From: Agapetus fuscipes
Taxonomy: Eukaryota > Arthropoda > Insecta > Trichoptera > Glossosomatidae
Reading direction: 5' to 3'
DNA length: 64,000 nt
Assembly (NCBI GenBank): GCA_951799405.1
Contig: OX637332.1
Coordinates: 19,473,001 to 19,537,000, forward strand
Positions within the stretch are counted from its first letter, which is position 1; each line of letters opens with the position of its first letter. This document shows, one piece after another, positions 20,471-29,559 of this stretch. The notes under the pieces were generated by a model that saw nothing but the letters and a program-made list of their open reading frames with translations, made no database searches and had not been told where the DNA came from. The translations under genes were made by a program, and so were the position numbers.

Positions 20471-21505
20471 ATAATAAACAAAACAGTGTGTATTGAATAA
20501 TTGTAATTCAACTGACTGTATCTCCATTCCTCATTTTTATCTTGAAAAGAATTCGCATAATGAAAAAGCTGTCATGTGGACTACGCCAAAATTTGTGCAA
20601 CAAAATATTTAATGACCTTAAAATTACAACATAAAACATTGATTCTTCTTTAACAGACGTTTTATGGCAAAGTTCATAGATAAAAAAATATATATTGGAG
20701 GAAAATTGCTAACATGGCAGCCAATGTCTAAAGATCTATAAAATTGGGATTTTACGAAAAGTAGGTATCTAAAATTTCGTGGCCCAATAAATAAGCTACT
20801 GAAAAAAAAACATTCATATCTTGTAAGAAGTTGCTCCTTCTTAGTAAAACCAAAGTTAGCTTTCGATTCTAAACTGATTTGAAATAGTTCTGAGCTTCAG
20901 AAGTCGTTGATACTGTAGCGTAGGTACATAATTATGTAATAGCACATTTTTACGATAAATTAATATCTGGGTTTATGGGAACTGAGAAAATCCCAAATTG
21001 TTGCCTACCCATGGCTAAAAAGCAATGCACGCCACTGTAGAATACTGAATAAGTAATATTAGATGTCACATTTTTTAACAGACCTCGTTCACATGTAATA
21101 TGTTTATAGACAATTCTCCATCATAACATGCCTTTTCATGCATAGACATTTTCCACGCTTAGTAATCATGATCAGTGCTTAGAGCAGTTTATTGTTTTTA
21201 GAGTAGTGCGATACTCAACGGTTTTCAATGGAATTAAATGACAAGCAAGCACACGCATACGTACACGGAGAAAATATGTCTGGAGGGTTGCGTGGCGGCG
21301 GGACGTTGGACAACAATAGCAGTGAGCACTTAGCTCTCTCCAATCCCACATAATAGAAATGAACAGAGATATCTCCGTCCAACTCTTGTCCAACTAAATC
21401 TAACGATAGAAATTCGGCGATCGAAAGTGCTCAAAGCAGAATTACAATTTGGTTTTGGCTTAGAAATCCAACGGACAAATATTAGATTTATTGATCCTTT
21501 TTGTG
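20471..21505. other. No gene recognised
   Basis: Short - strand frames at 21172-21542 lack domains. No repeat matched inside the window. Confidence 0.4.
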
Positions 21506-21509
21506 TATT

Positions 21510-22077
21510 CCTTGACTTATACGTTGGTATGAAGCTAACCACACATACTGTGAAAAATGGTACACTTTGTACATGTCACCCCTGTTTAAGGAAAGCTCGA
21601 AAAAGTTGCAGGGTTAATGTTAATTTGAGATTGGGTTTTCATGTTGTATGTCCAATTGCGACATGTGTAAGCGCGAGCTAATACGTGTCTGCTTGTAGGA
21701 ATGCATTTAATATGAATCTTGTAGTATATCTTTGCAACTTAAATTATAAATGAGGCTGACCACCCATGCTGTAAAAAAATATGCACTTTGCCAATGTCAC
21801 TCGTGTTTCAGGGAAGGTCGGAAAAAGTTTCAGGATTTATCTTAATTTGAGGTTTGTATTTTAATTTGTAGGTACACATTCAGCATTTGTAAGCGCGAAC
21901 TTGTACATGTCTGGTTGTGTGACTGCATTTAATATGAATGTTGTAATATATCTTTGCAACTTAAATTATAGATGAGGCTGACTACCTATGCCGTAAAAAT
22001 GGTGCACTTTGCCAATTTCACTCCTGTTTGAGGGAAGGTCAGCAAAATTGCAGGGCTTGGGTTCATTTCAATTTGTG
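21510..22077 (+). repeat. Tandem Repeat A trimer
   Basis: Three head-to-tail forward units: 21510-21750 (full), 21751-21971 (lacks the first ~20 bp) and 21972-22077 (cut by SINE-B). Junctions are both 'ttaaattata(g/a)atgaggctga', so units 2 and 3 arose by local duplication. Confidence 0.88.
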
Positions 22078-22078
22078 A

Positions 22079-22165
22079 CCGGTCCGTTGTCTAGTGGTAA
22101 TGCCTCGGACCGTATGTGGAAGGTTGTGGGTTTGAATCCCGGCGGAGCACAAAAAAATATTGAAA
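22079..22165 (+). repeat. SINE-B head (split copy)
   Basis: tRNA-like head: A box region 'gtccgttgtctagtggtaat', B box 'gggtttgaatcccggc', then 'ggagcaca'. Its tail resumes at 23036 after a LINE insertion. Confidence 0.85.
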
Positions 22166-23035
22166 AGTTTTTTTTTATTTATTTATTTTTGTATTAGGAA
22201 GACCAACAGCGTTACAAAAAAAGATTAAAAGTAACAGTAGACACAAGAAGCCAATAAGAGGTCCTCACGTATAAAGACAATTTAAATTAAACAAAGGAGA
22301 AGAGTATTACAAGAGATTAATACAAAATAAAATAAAAACAATAAAAAGAAAATATAAACTAAAAATAGTAATGGGAGACATAATTAAACAAAGTTGAAAG
22401 ACAATAAAAAGAAAATAAAGTAAAAATAGTAATGAGAGATACAACCTAGGATACAAAGAAGTTCTGCGTCATCCGCTGTCTTATCAACGTTGGTTTAGAA
22501 TTGAAGAGGTCAAAATCAAAATGATCTGCGTTATGATTAAAACTGTCACTTGCACGCCACATAAATGCATTTTGTCTATAGTAAGTGTGGGAAAAGGTAA
22601 GTTTATTGGACCGGGATTTCTAAGTGGTTTAACAGGTACGTTAATATTTATCAGGGAGAGGAGATCTGGACAGTCGATGGAGCCTGAGGTGATGTTTAAA
22701 AGGAAAACTATATCTGCTAGTTCACGACGGGTTGACAAAGGTAGTAGGTGATGTTTTTTACAGAGGTCAATGTAGTTATCAGCTCTGTAATTGTTCTTGA
22801 TTCGAAAACAAAGATAGCGTAAAAATTTTTTTTGAACATTTTCTATTCGATTTCTATAGTTTTCGTATCTAGGATTCCAGATCTGAGAGGCATACTCAAG
22901 ATTACTACGAACGTAAGTACAATAGAGAATCTTGAGAGTTTTAGCATTGGTGAATTCCACTGAGTTGCGTTTGATGAATCCTAATGCCTTTAGGGCCTTA
23001 GAAACAACAAAATCTATGTGAAGTTCTTATACTTT
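22166..23035 (-). pseudogene. Jockey-like LINE 3' fragment inside SINE-B
   Basis: The reverse LINE tail is an (AAAT)-rich tract at 22168-22190. The - strand frame 22960-22484 reads KTLKILYCTYVRSNLEYASQ, IWNPRYENYRNRIENVQKKF and ADIVFLLNITSGSIDCPDLL, the post-RT region of jockey-like LINEs (YVRS.LEYA..IW.P). Same family as 18473-19130. Confidence 0.82.
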
Positions 23036-23160
23036 TCCGAAAGATCAGTCACCAAAGGTCCATCCAGCCTTACAGTACATAACTGGGTCTTGATTGAGAA
23101 TTGACGCTTTCTTTAGCAACGACCAAGCTTGCAGAGGGCTCTTAGTTTTTTTTTAAGTAA
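23036..23160 (+). repeat. SINE-B tail (split copy)
   Basis: 'gatcagtcaccaaaggtcca' through 'aactgggtcttgattgagaa' and 'gcagagggctctt', continuing the SINE interrupted at 22165. Its terminal ~40 bp are replaced by a T-run. Confidence 0.8.
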
Positions 23161-23228
23161 GTTTACGCTTTTAAATCGTCCCTCTAGTGCATGTTTGTCT
23201 TATCTACCATTGGATTCAAAGAAGACCT

Positions 23229-23274
23229 TTGAACCATTTTTTACAGTATGGGTGGTCAGCCTCATACCACCTAT
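23229..23274 (-). repeat. Repeat A 5' fragment
   Basis: 'gaaccattttttacagtatg' and 'ggtggtcagcctcatacca': about 45 bp of the reversed 5' end. Confidence 0.75.
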
Positions 23275-23358
23275 ACTGTATTTTTATATTTGACAAGTGC
23301 GGACTACATTTAATACACAATAATCCTTTTATGAACTCAAAAGAAAAAAATAAACAAC

Positions 23359-23670
23359 TTATCGACTTGAATTCACAACCCCGGGCAAAATCACACATTG
23401 TTTAACTATGAAAGCATTTCTTACGGTCTTTTTCTTTGACGGAATTCCTGAGAATGGATTCGCACCAGCGCGACTTGGAATTTGGAAAATCTTATTCCCT
23501 TCGAGAAACATTTTAGGGGATGAATAATAGGAAGAAAGCGGCACGGAAATTGGCAAAGGCAGGAGTGGCGCTGGTCGCATTGAAGGCGGCACGGTCCGAT
23601 CCTTGAGAGAGAAGGCCGACACTTCAGTGGCCTCCTGGCAAAACCCATCTCTTACCTGAGATACACATGC
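23359..23670 (-). other. Unidentified ORF in a GC-richer island
   Basis: The - strand frame runs from about 23660 to 23359 without stops, reading VRDGFCQEATEVSAFSLKD, PPSMRPAPLLPLPISVPLSS and FLEGNKIFQIPSRAGANPFS. Composition is balanced and clearly less AT-rich than the flanks. A strong donor-like CAG|GTAAGA sits at its upstream edge. I do not recognise a family. It could be an exon or a transposon fragment; no start codon or promoter supports a complete gene. Confidence 0.25.
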
Positions 23671-23690
23671 CCGAATACTAATCGATACGA

Positions 23691-23930
23691 ATCTAATCTA
23701 AGTTGCAAAGATATGCAACATTGGGGATTCTCATTATATGCATTCTCACAAGTAGACACGTATAAGTTCGCGCTCGCACATGCCGCATGTGATATTTAAG
23801 ACTCAAATCTCAAATGAACGTAAGCCCTGCAACTTTTGCCGACCTTTCCTGAAACAGGGGTGACATTGGTAAAGTGAACCATTATTTACAGTATGGGTGG
23901 TCAGCCTCATACCAACCAATAAGTCAATGA
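23691..23930 (-). repeat. Repeat A copy
   Basis: Full reverse copy from 'atctaatctaagttgcaaag' to 'ataagtcaatga', with a small deletion near 23796. Confidence 0.9.
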
Positions 23931-24082
23931 ATATGCATTATGAAAAACAAAACCTATTAAAGTACTGCTTGTATCAAACACAAAATTATAGTGCTTTTTT
24001 CACTCAATTTATATTTCACGCATTTATATCATTTTTAAATTCATAAATTAACTCATATTAGAAAAACAAAACCGTAGTAGGT

Positions 24083-24274
24083 ATCTAATCTAAGCTGCAA
24101 AGATATATATCATTTAAGATTTATATTAAATGCATTCCCACAAGCAGATATGTATAATTTCGCGCTAACACATGCCGCATGTGGACCTACAATATAAAAA
24201 CCCAATCTCAAATGAACATAAGCCTTGCAACTCTTGCCGTCCTTCCCTAAAACAGGGGTGACATTGGCAAAGTG
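24083..24274 (-). repeat. Repeat A copy, 5' truncated
   Basis: Starts 'atctaatctaagctgcaaag' and stops at 'acattggcaaagtga', losing the element's 5' ~60 bp. Confidence 0.88.
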
Positions 24275-24371
24275 ATAGGTATTCTGTGCAATAATTGTTT
24301 TTCTACTCCCATTTCGTAATTAACTAAATACAAAACTGCTTACACAATCACAATGCCATACATTTCTACAG

Positions 24372-24401
24372 CCCGTTGCGTAATGGTCATTACGCAACGG
24401 G
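24372..24401. repeat. Perfect 14-bp palindrome
   Basis: cccgttgcgtaatg, gt, cattacgcaacggg. The neighbouring 24290-24372 is also present, inverted, near 53533-53640, so the hairpin lies at an element edge. Confidence 0.85.
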
Positions 24402-24423
24402 TAACCGTGTTGAAATGAGAATG

Positions 24424-24500
24424 TGCGCATGCGCATTGTCAGAAATGGAACCATTTTTTTATTTCAAATATCAACCTTGTATGAAGACCTGTCAATCCAA
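24424..24500 (+). promoter_or_regulatory. Promoter-like motif cluster (weak)
   Basis: A perfect TGCGCATGCGCA palindrome (NRF-1/Ewg-type site) at about 24426, followed at about 24500 by CCAAGATGGCCGC, a YY1-like start-site motif. No downstream gene is recognised, so function is speculative. Confidence 0.2.
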
Positions 24501-24719
24501 GATGGCCGCAAGTGAACAGCTGATTCACTTCATACAAATCAGACACTGTTTTTACTTCATACTGTTCAGATGAAAGTAAATATATTTTATGTATAGAGTC
24601 AAATAAAAATTGGTAATAGTGTTAAAATTCATCGAATTTATTTATCGAAATACTCCAAATTGTTGCTTTCCGTTTTTCTAAATAAAACAAAAGGCTTGAA
24701 AGGAAAATAAGAAAAGATA

Positions 24720-25308
24720 CTAGCTGACCCGGCAAACGTTGTTCTGCCATGTACATTATTTTAAGTAAATATTTTAGTTTATAAGGAAACAAAGTATGTA
24801 TTGTGAGTGTGTGGGAATGAAATGTAGACAAAGAGAAAAAAGGAGTTTCTGTAGATGATAACCGCCGATAAAAAAATAAAAAATTAAAACTTTGTTGAGT
24901 GAAGATGGAGGTGTTCTGAAAACGCTAGAAACGATTAAAAATAACAACAAAAGTGGTAAAAAACAAAGTTAAAATAAAAAAAACATTAAGTTAAAGTATA
25001 AAAACAAAAATAAGAAAGCCACGATTTACTCTTGAAAAGTTAGATTCGGAATGTGAAAATTTCAGATCGTATGTATGTTATAATGACTAATAACACAAAA
25101 ATACAAAAAAAATATTTCGTCGGAAAAACTGATGAAATCCGTGTACGCTCTTTTTAATCGTATGGCTGTATAAAATATATTTGTTGTCCAATTCTGATAC
25201 AAATCAAATAAGCTTACTAAATTTCATGAGGATCCGTAAAGCCGTTTCGGAGGAGTTCAACCACAAACATTTGGAGGCGAGAATTTTATATATAAGATGT
25301 ATGAAAGA
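24720..25308 (+). repeat. Dispersed insect repeat (CCCGGCAAACGTTGTTCTGCC type)
   Basis: Begins 'ctagctgacccggcaaacgt' 'tgttctgcc' and ends 'aattttatatataaga'. The near-terminal block 'gaggatccgtaaagccgttt' and these ends recur in many arthropod genomes as a non-coding retroposon; that statement is from general memory. No ORF. Confidence 0.55.
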
Positions 25309-25360
25309 GGAGTTATTACTATGAAAATACTAAAATCGCGATTTACTCTTGAAAAGTTGG

Positions 25361-25408
25361 AGTAATGATAGTCTTTGTAACACTCGTGTTACAAAGACTA
25401 TCATTACT
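25361..25408. repeat. Perfect 23-bp inverted repeat
   Basis: Arms 25361-25383 (agtaatgatagtctttgtaa...) and 25386-25408 pair perfectly around a 2-nt loop. Confidence 0.88.
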
Positions 25409-25490
25409 AAGCAGTGGCATAAATAACTAATTCCAACACGTCTAAGTAGACATTCCTAGGCGACAAGTTACACTGAAATATAAACAAATA

Positions 25491-26153
25491 TTAAGAGCAC
25501 TATATACCCTAAATCTGCCATTTTTGTTTCTTACACTTTAAGGTCATAGCAAAAAAATTACAGTAATAAAAAACAGGCATGTTTATTAGTTTTTTAGCTT
25601 TAACAAAAATATACAATTAAAAAATTGACACCACAAAAAATATTTACAAAACACGTTTTTTTTACATCTTTAGCGTTTTCTTCGTGTGTGCTATGTTTTG
25701 TATTTTTTTTTCTTCTTTATTATAAAACTATACATTGTTAAATGCAGTATTTGGCCATTTTTCTTATAATATCAATAATTTAGGAGAAAATATGCAAAAA
25801 CTGCATTTACTTAATTAATTAAATTTCTTAAAAACAGTTTTACCATATTTTCTCATAAACTATTATTTTTGAAAAAAATGGCCCAATACTGCATTACAAA
25901 TGTAAAGCTCTGTAATTAAAAAGAATTTTTTTGTTCCAAAATATAGCACACACGAAAAAAACGCTAAAAATGTAAAAAGACGTGTTTTTTTCAATATTTT
26001 TTTGTGGTGTCGTTATATATTTTGTTTTACCTTTATAATTAAGATAAAAAATGAACAAACATGCCTGATTGTTTTTATTACTGTCATTCTTTTGCTAAGC
26101 CACTTTAGTGTAAGAAACAAAAACGGCAGATTCAAGGTATAGAGTGCTCTTAA
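25491..26153. mobile_element. Snapback MITE, copy 2
   Basis: Long inverted repeat with ends TTAAGAGCACTATATACC and its near-complement GGTATAGAGTGCTCTTAA. Internal arms match copy 1 at 6725 ('aaatctgccatttttgtttc', 'ttacacttt'). TTAA at both tips could be a piggyBac-type target, but copy 1 does not show it clearly. Confidence 0.85.
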
Positions 26154-26435
26154 TATACAAAAAAAAAATTATATTTAAAGCTTAGAAGTAACAATGGCTT
26201 CTAAGAAATTCAACAAATCAAAGGATGAGGAAGAAAACGATTGTTTTTTTTAAACAAGTTAGGGTTTGTGTTAGCGCTTCTGTTTGTACATAATTCCTTC
26301 TTCAACACACAACTTGCGACAGGACAGCAATCTTGTGAGAAATCTGATAACTTTGCTTTTTCCCTTTTTATGCCGAACAAAAATAATTCCAAAAGAATTT
26401 CGAGAGACACATTATCTCTCAGGCTTTATTAAAAA

Positions 26436-26690
26436 TAAAATTACTTACTTGTTGTTATGAAGCTGACCACCCATGCTGTAGAATATGGTTCGTTTTGCCA
26501 ATGTCACCCCTGTTTCAGGGAAGGTCGACAAAAGTTGCAGAGTGTATGTTCATTTGAGCTTTGCTTTTTGATTTGTAAGTAGCACATGCAGTATTTGTAA
26601 GCGCGAACTGACACGTGTCTGTTTATGGGAATGCATTTTATATGAAGTTCAAATATTAATGTATCTTTGCAATTTAGATTATAGCTATAG
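26436..26690 (+). repeat. Repeat A copy
   Basis: Full copy with the variant 5' start 'ttacttacttgttgttatga' shared with 5681, ending 'tttagattatagctatag'. Confidence 0.88.
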
Positions 26691-26838
26691 ATCCCGTAAA
26701 ACTATTAACAAAATAGGTTTTTTTCTGTTATTTGTATTAACATCCTTGGTTTACATTATAGATTTCGTCAAATAGGACACGTTTCGACGCGCGTCAAGGC
26801 GGCAGCTCTGAAACGACGTAACGTCGCATTACTTCTAT

Positions 26839-26960
26839 TTGAACGACCTCGACGCTATTCAGTCGTCGTCACTGGACACAACGTCCAGCGACTCAAATGA
26901 AGATGAGTTGTTGTTGCTTTACTATTACCTAGAAAAATCGTGTTTTTTTGGACACATTTC
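26839..26960 (+). pseudogene. Possible Harbinger-type N-terminal fragment
   Basis: A short frame reads SSDSNEDELLLLYYYLEK, an acidic stretch then LLLLYYYL as found at the N-terminus of HARBI1-like nucleases. No ATG and no DDE nuclease follow. The flanking 26780-26850 is CpG-rich with the palindrome acgacgtaacgtcg-like 'cgacgtaacgtcg'. Weak. Confidence 0.25.
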
Positions 26961-27029
26961 TATAAGCCTTGTTTCTTGTACACAAGCACCGGGTGTTTTC
27001 GAAAACATTCAAGCAAATTTTCCGTAATT

Positions 27030-27166
27030 TTTACTTTCTTGCTATAGCTGAAGGCTATAAAGAAAGTATTGATTTGGTGTGAAAATTTGTTTTCGAGGTT
27101 TTCACGGAAATGAGTTGTCCTGGTGCAGGACATGCCAAAAAACACTATCTTTCAAAAACGTCCGTC

Positions 27167-27235
<69 letters not shown>

Positions 27236-27560
27236 GTGTCACTTTCCAAAGTATAAGACCTAGATATACCAAATTTTGGCTATATCAGCTTTTTTGGACA
27301 TATATTAAGTATGAATAACATGGCATTACACCAACTTGAAAATTCAAGATGGCTGCCATACAAAAAAACCATAAAATTGCACTTTTCTCAAAAACGGCTC
27401 CAAGATTTTTTTTTAAATTTTCAGTGTTGCCACAAATTAATTTTAAACTTAATAAATTATTTCTGGCAACACTCTTGCTAATCTGTGTCTATGGGCTGCC
27501 ATATGAAAAAAACAAACAATCGTGATTTTCTCGAAAGTCAAGGGGTTAACAAAAATATAA
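27030..27560 (+). repeat. Dispersed repeat G, copy 1 left part
   Basis: 'gctatagctgaaggctataa', 'gagttgtcctggtgcaggac', 'aatttggtatatc'-type blocks and 'tctcaaaaacggctcc' match the reverse copy at 52040-52830. It is separated from its right part (33600-34330) by the I-type LINE and other DNA. Contains the TG microsatellite. Confidence 0.8.
27172..27240. repeat. (TG)n microsatellite
   Basis: About 30 TG units, absent from the homologous site in repeat G copy 2 (52680), where only a few cacacac bases are present. It produces a meaningless Cys-Val open frame. Confidence 0.97.
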
Positions 27561-28113
27561 TGTTCTACAATATTATTGTTCGGGATTTGGTCAGGATGGA
27601 TGGTCGCTGGTTTCTTGAGTAAAAATCTTGACTTTTTGTTACGGTTGAATTTAATTTTATAAGTGTACAACAATAGATTGAAACAGACAATAGTAGAGAA
27701 GAACACTTACAGCAAGAGAATAGGAGAAGAAGAACATTTAATTTAGCAGAACCGTTGCTTTTATATTAGGACATTCTAACCTTACTAATCTTTTGTGACA
27801 ATAACTCACTTCTCACCAATGGCAGGTATCGGCCAATAAAAAACGTTGTGACGTCAGACCATAGACAATTTGGAGTTGCTATATTCACAACATATATCCT
27901 TTTTACTTACCTACCATAATATAAATTACATAAAATCACTCTAATATAGGCATTAGGTTTATTATTGAAATACTCGGAATGACAAAAGAGGTCGACCGGA
28001 AGTAGTAAAGACATCCACACGCTTCTCAAACTCCGTTACATAAAAAAATTAAACTAAAATAACAATTTATAAGAAAAAAGTGCAGTGCAGTGGTAGTGCC
28101 CAAGCTGGTCAAT

Positions 28114-29559
28114 ATGGAGGCAGACAAGGAGCCACCGGACATCCCTCCTGATCCTACATATTGTATCCTTAGTCAGCCTGAAGTATCCCATGAGGTTACG
28201 ATTCAATCAAATGAAACACGACGTAAAAAAAAGAGAAGGGAGACATCAGACTCTTCAAGTTCTGATGATTCCTCCAATTCAAAAGAAATTTTTAAATTAA
28301 AAAAAAATAGCCCCCAAACACCAATAACACCCCAATCTCCTGTGTCGATCAATCCCCAAATCTTGCCTCACCAAACGCCTAACACTAGACCCTATAAATT
28401 ATCTGACCCAGGCCCATTTATTGTACATGTTCAAAAAAAATCCCCATCACCAATGTCTGGGACCTCGCTTCACCCGATAGATTTTGGGCGTTTTCTCACG
28501 TCGAGACGAACGCCGGGAATTGTGTACGGTGGAGTGAGGTCTGAAGGTAGGAACAGGATTTCGCTACAATTCAGCTCTGCTGAATTCGCGAACTCCTTCA
28601 TCCTATCCAAGGATATTTCAGTAACAAATAATTATGAAGCATTTATCCCTGCTTTCCAGGTCTCTCGACTTGGGGTAATAAGAGGTATTCCGACCTCTGT
28701 TACTGTAGAGGAACTTATTCAGGACACTTCATGCCCTGAATATACTAAAGTTATTAAAGCCCGGCGCTTAAATTATAAAAAAAATACCCCCGAGGGTAAC
28801 ACTTGGGTACCTTCAAACACCATCGTACTTACCTTCGATGGTCAAAGACTCCCTCCTAACGTTTCATTATATCACACATCATTCCCTGTAGATATATATC
28901 TTTTCCCTACAATTCAATGTTTTTCTTGCTGTAGATTTGGTCACACTAAATCCCAGTGTAGATCCAAGCCCCGTTGTTTTAAATGTACCGGAGACCATGA
29001 CGGTACCAGCTGCACGTCTACATCAGCATCCTCCTTATGCCTGCACTGCAAGGGCAATCATTTGGCGACAAGTACTTCTTGCCCAGAATTAGCCCGTCAA
29101 AAAAACATAAAAAATTCCATGGCAAAAGAGGGAATCTCCTATATGGAGGCCTCTAAGAGATTGGCTCCTGCAACTAGATCGTTCGCGGATGTAGCCAAAA
29201 CTCAAAAACCTAATCCCACAATTTCTGATAACAAAAATTCTTCCCTGGGAAATAGAAAAACTGTTTTCACTCCAGCTAGACAAACCAATCTAGCAAAGAA
29301 AGCAGTAGACTCAGAAGCAATTGCTAACCTTCAGTGGTTTCCTAATGGACAAATTCCATCAAATTCTTCTGGTGGTGGTCTGCAGGGACCAGCTCCTTCT
29401 TCTCTGCCTCCTCAATTTCTGTTACTCCTTAAGATGATGATAGATCTCATCGAAGCAATTCCCAATTTACCGTCCAACGTTGCCCCTATTATCACCCTTC
29501 TTAAAAATTTAATATCTCTCAACAATGCAGGAGAGAATATTACAATGGAACACTCGTAG
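28114..29559 (+). CDS. I-type LINE ORF1 (gag-like, nucleic-acid binding)
   Basis: 481 residues from the ATG at 28114 (MEADKEPPDIPPDP); an in-frame GTG at 28090 is less likely the start. The N-terminal third is Ser/Pro-rich and basic (TRRKKKRRETSDSSSSDDSS). A central region of gag-like fold is followed by three zinc knuckles: CFSCCRFGHTKSQC from residue 269, CFKCTGDHDGTSC from 288 and CLHCKGNHLATSTSC from 309. The family packages element RNA into ribonucleoprotein. The 3' end overlaps ORF2 by 35 nt in another frame, implying coupled reinitiation or similar translation of ORF2. The frame is uninterrupted. Confidence 0.92.
   Translation: MEADKEPPDIPPDPTYCILSQPEVSHEVTIQSNETRRKKKRRETSDSSSSDDSSNSKEIFKLKKNSPQTPITPQSPVSINPQILPHQTPNTRPYKLSDPGPFIVHVQKKSPSPMSGTSLHPIDFGRFLTSRRTPGIVYGGVRSEGRNRISLQFSSAEFANSFILSKDISVTNNYEAFIPAFQVSRLGVIRGIPTSVTVEELIQDTSCPEYTKVIKARRLNYKKNTPEGNTWVPSNTIVLTFDGQRLPPNVSLYHTSFPVDIYLFPTIQCFSCCRFGHTKSQCRSKPRCFKCTGDHDGTSCTSTSASSLCLHCKGNHLATSTSCPELARQKNIKNSMAKEGISYMEASKRLAPATRSFADVAKTQKPNPTISDNKNSSLGNRKTVFTPARQTNLAKKAVDSEAIANLQWFPNGQIPSNSSGGGLQGPAPSSLPPQFLLLLKMMIDLIEAIPNLPSNVAPIITLLKNLISLNNAGENITMEHS

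Noticed and set aside
27079..27318. Cys-Val repeat protein
   Set aside because: Created by a (TG)n microsatellite within a dispersed repeat.
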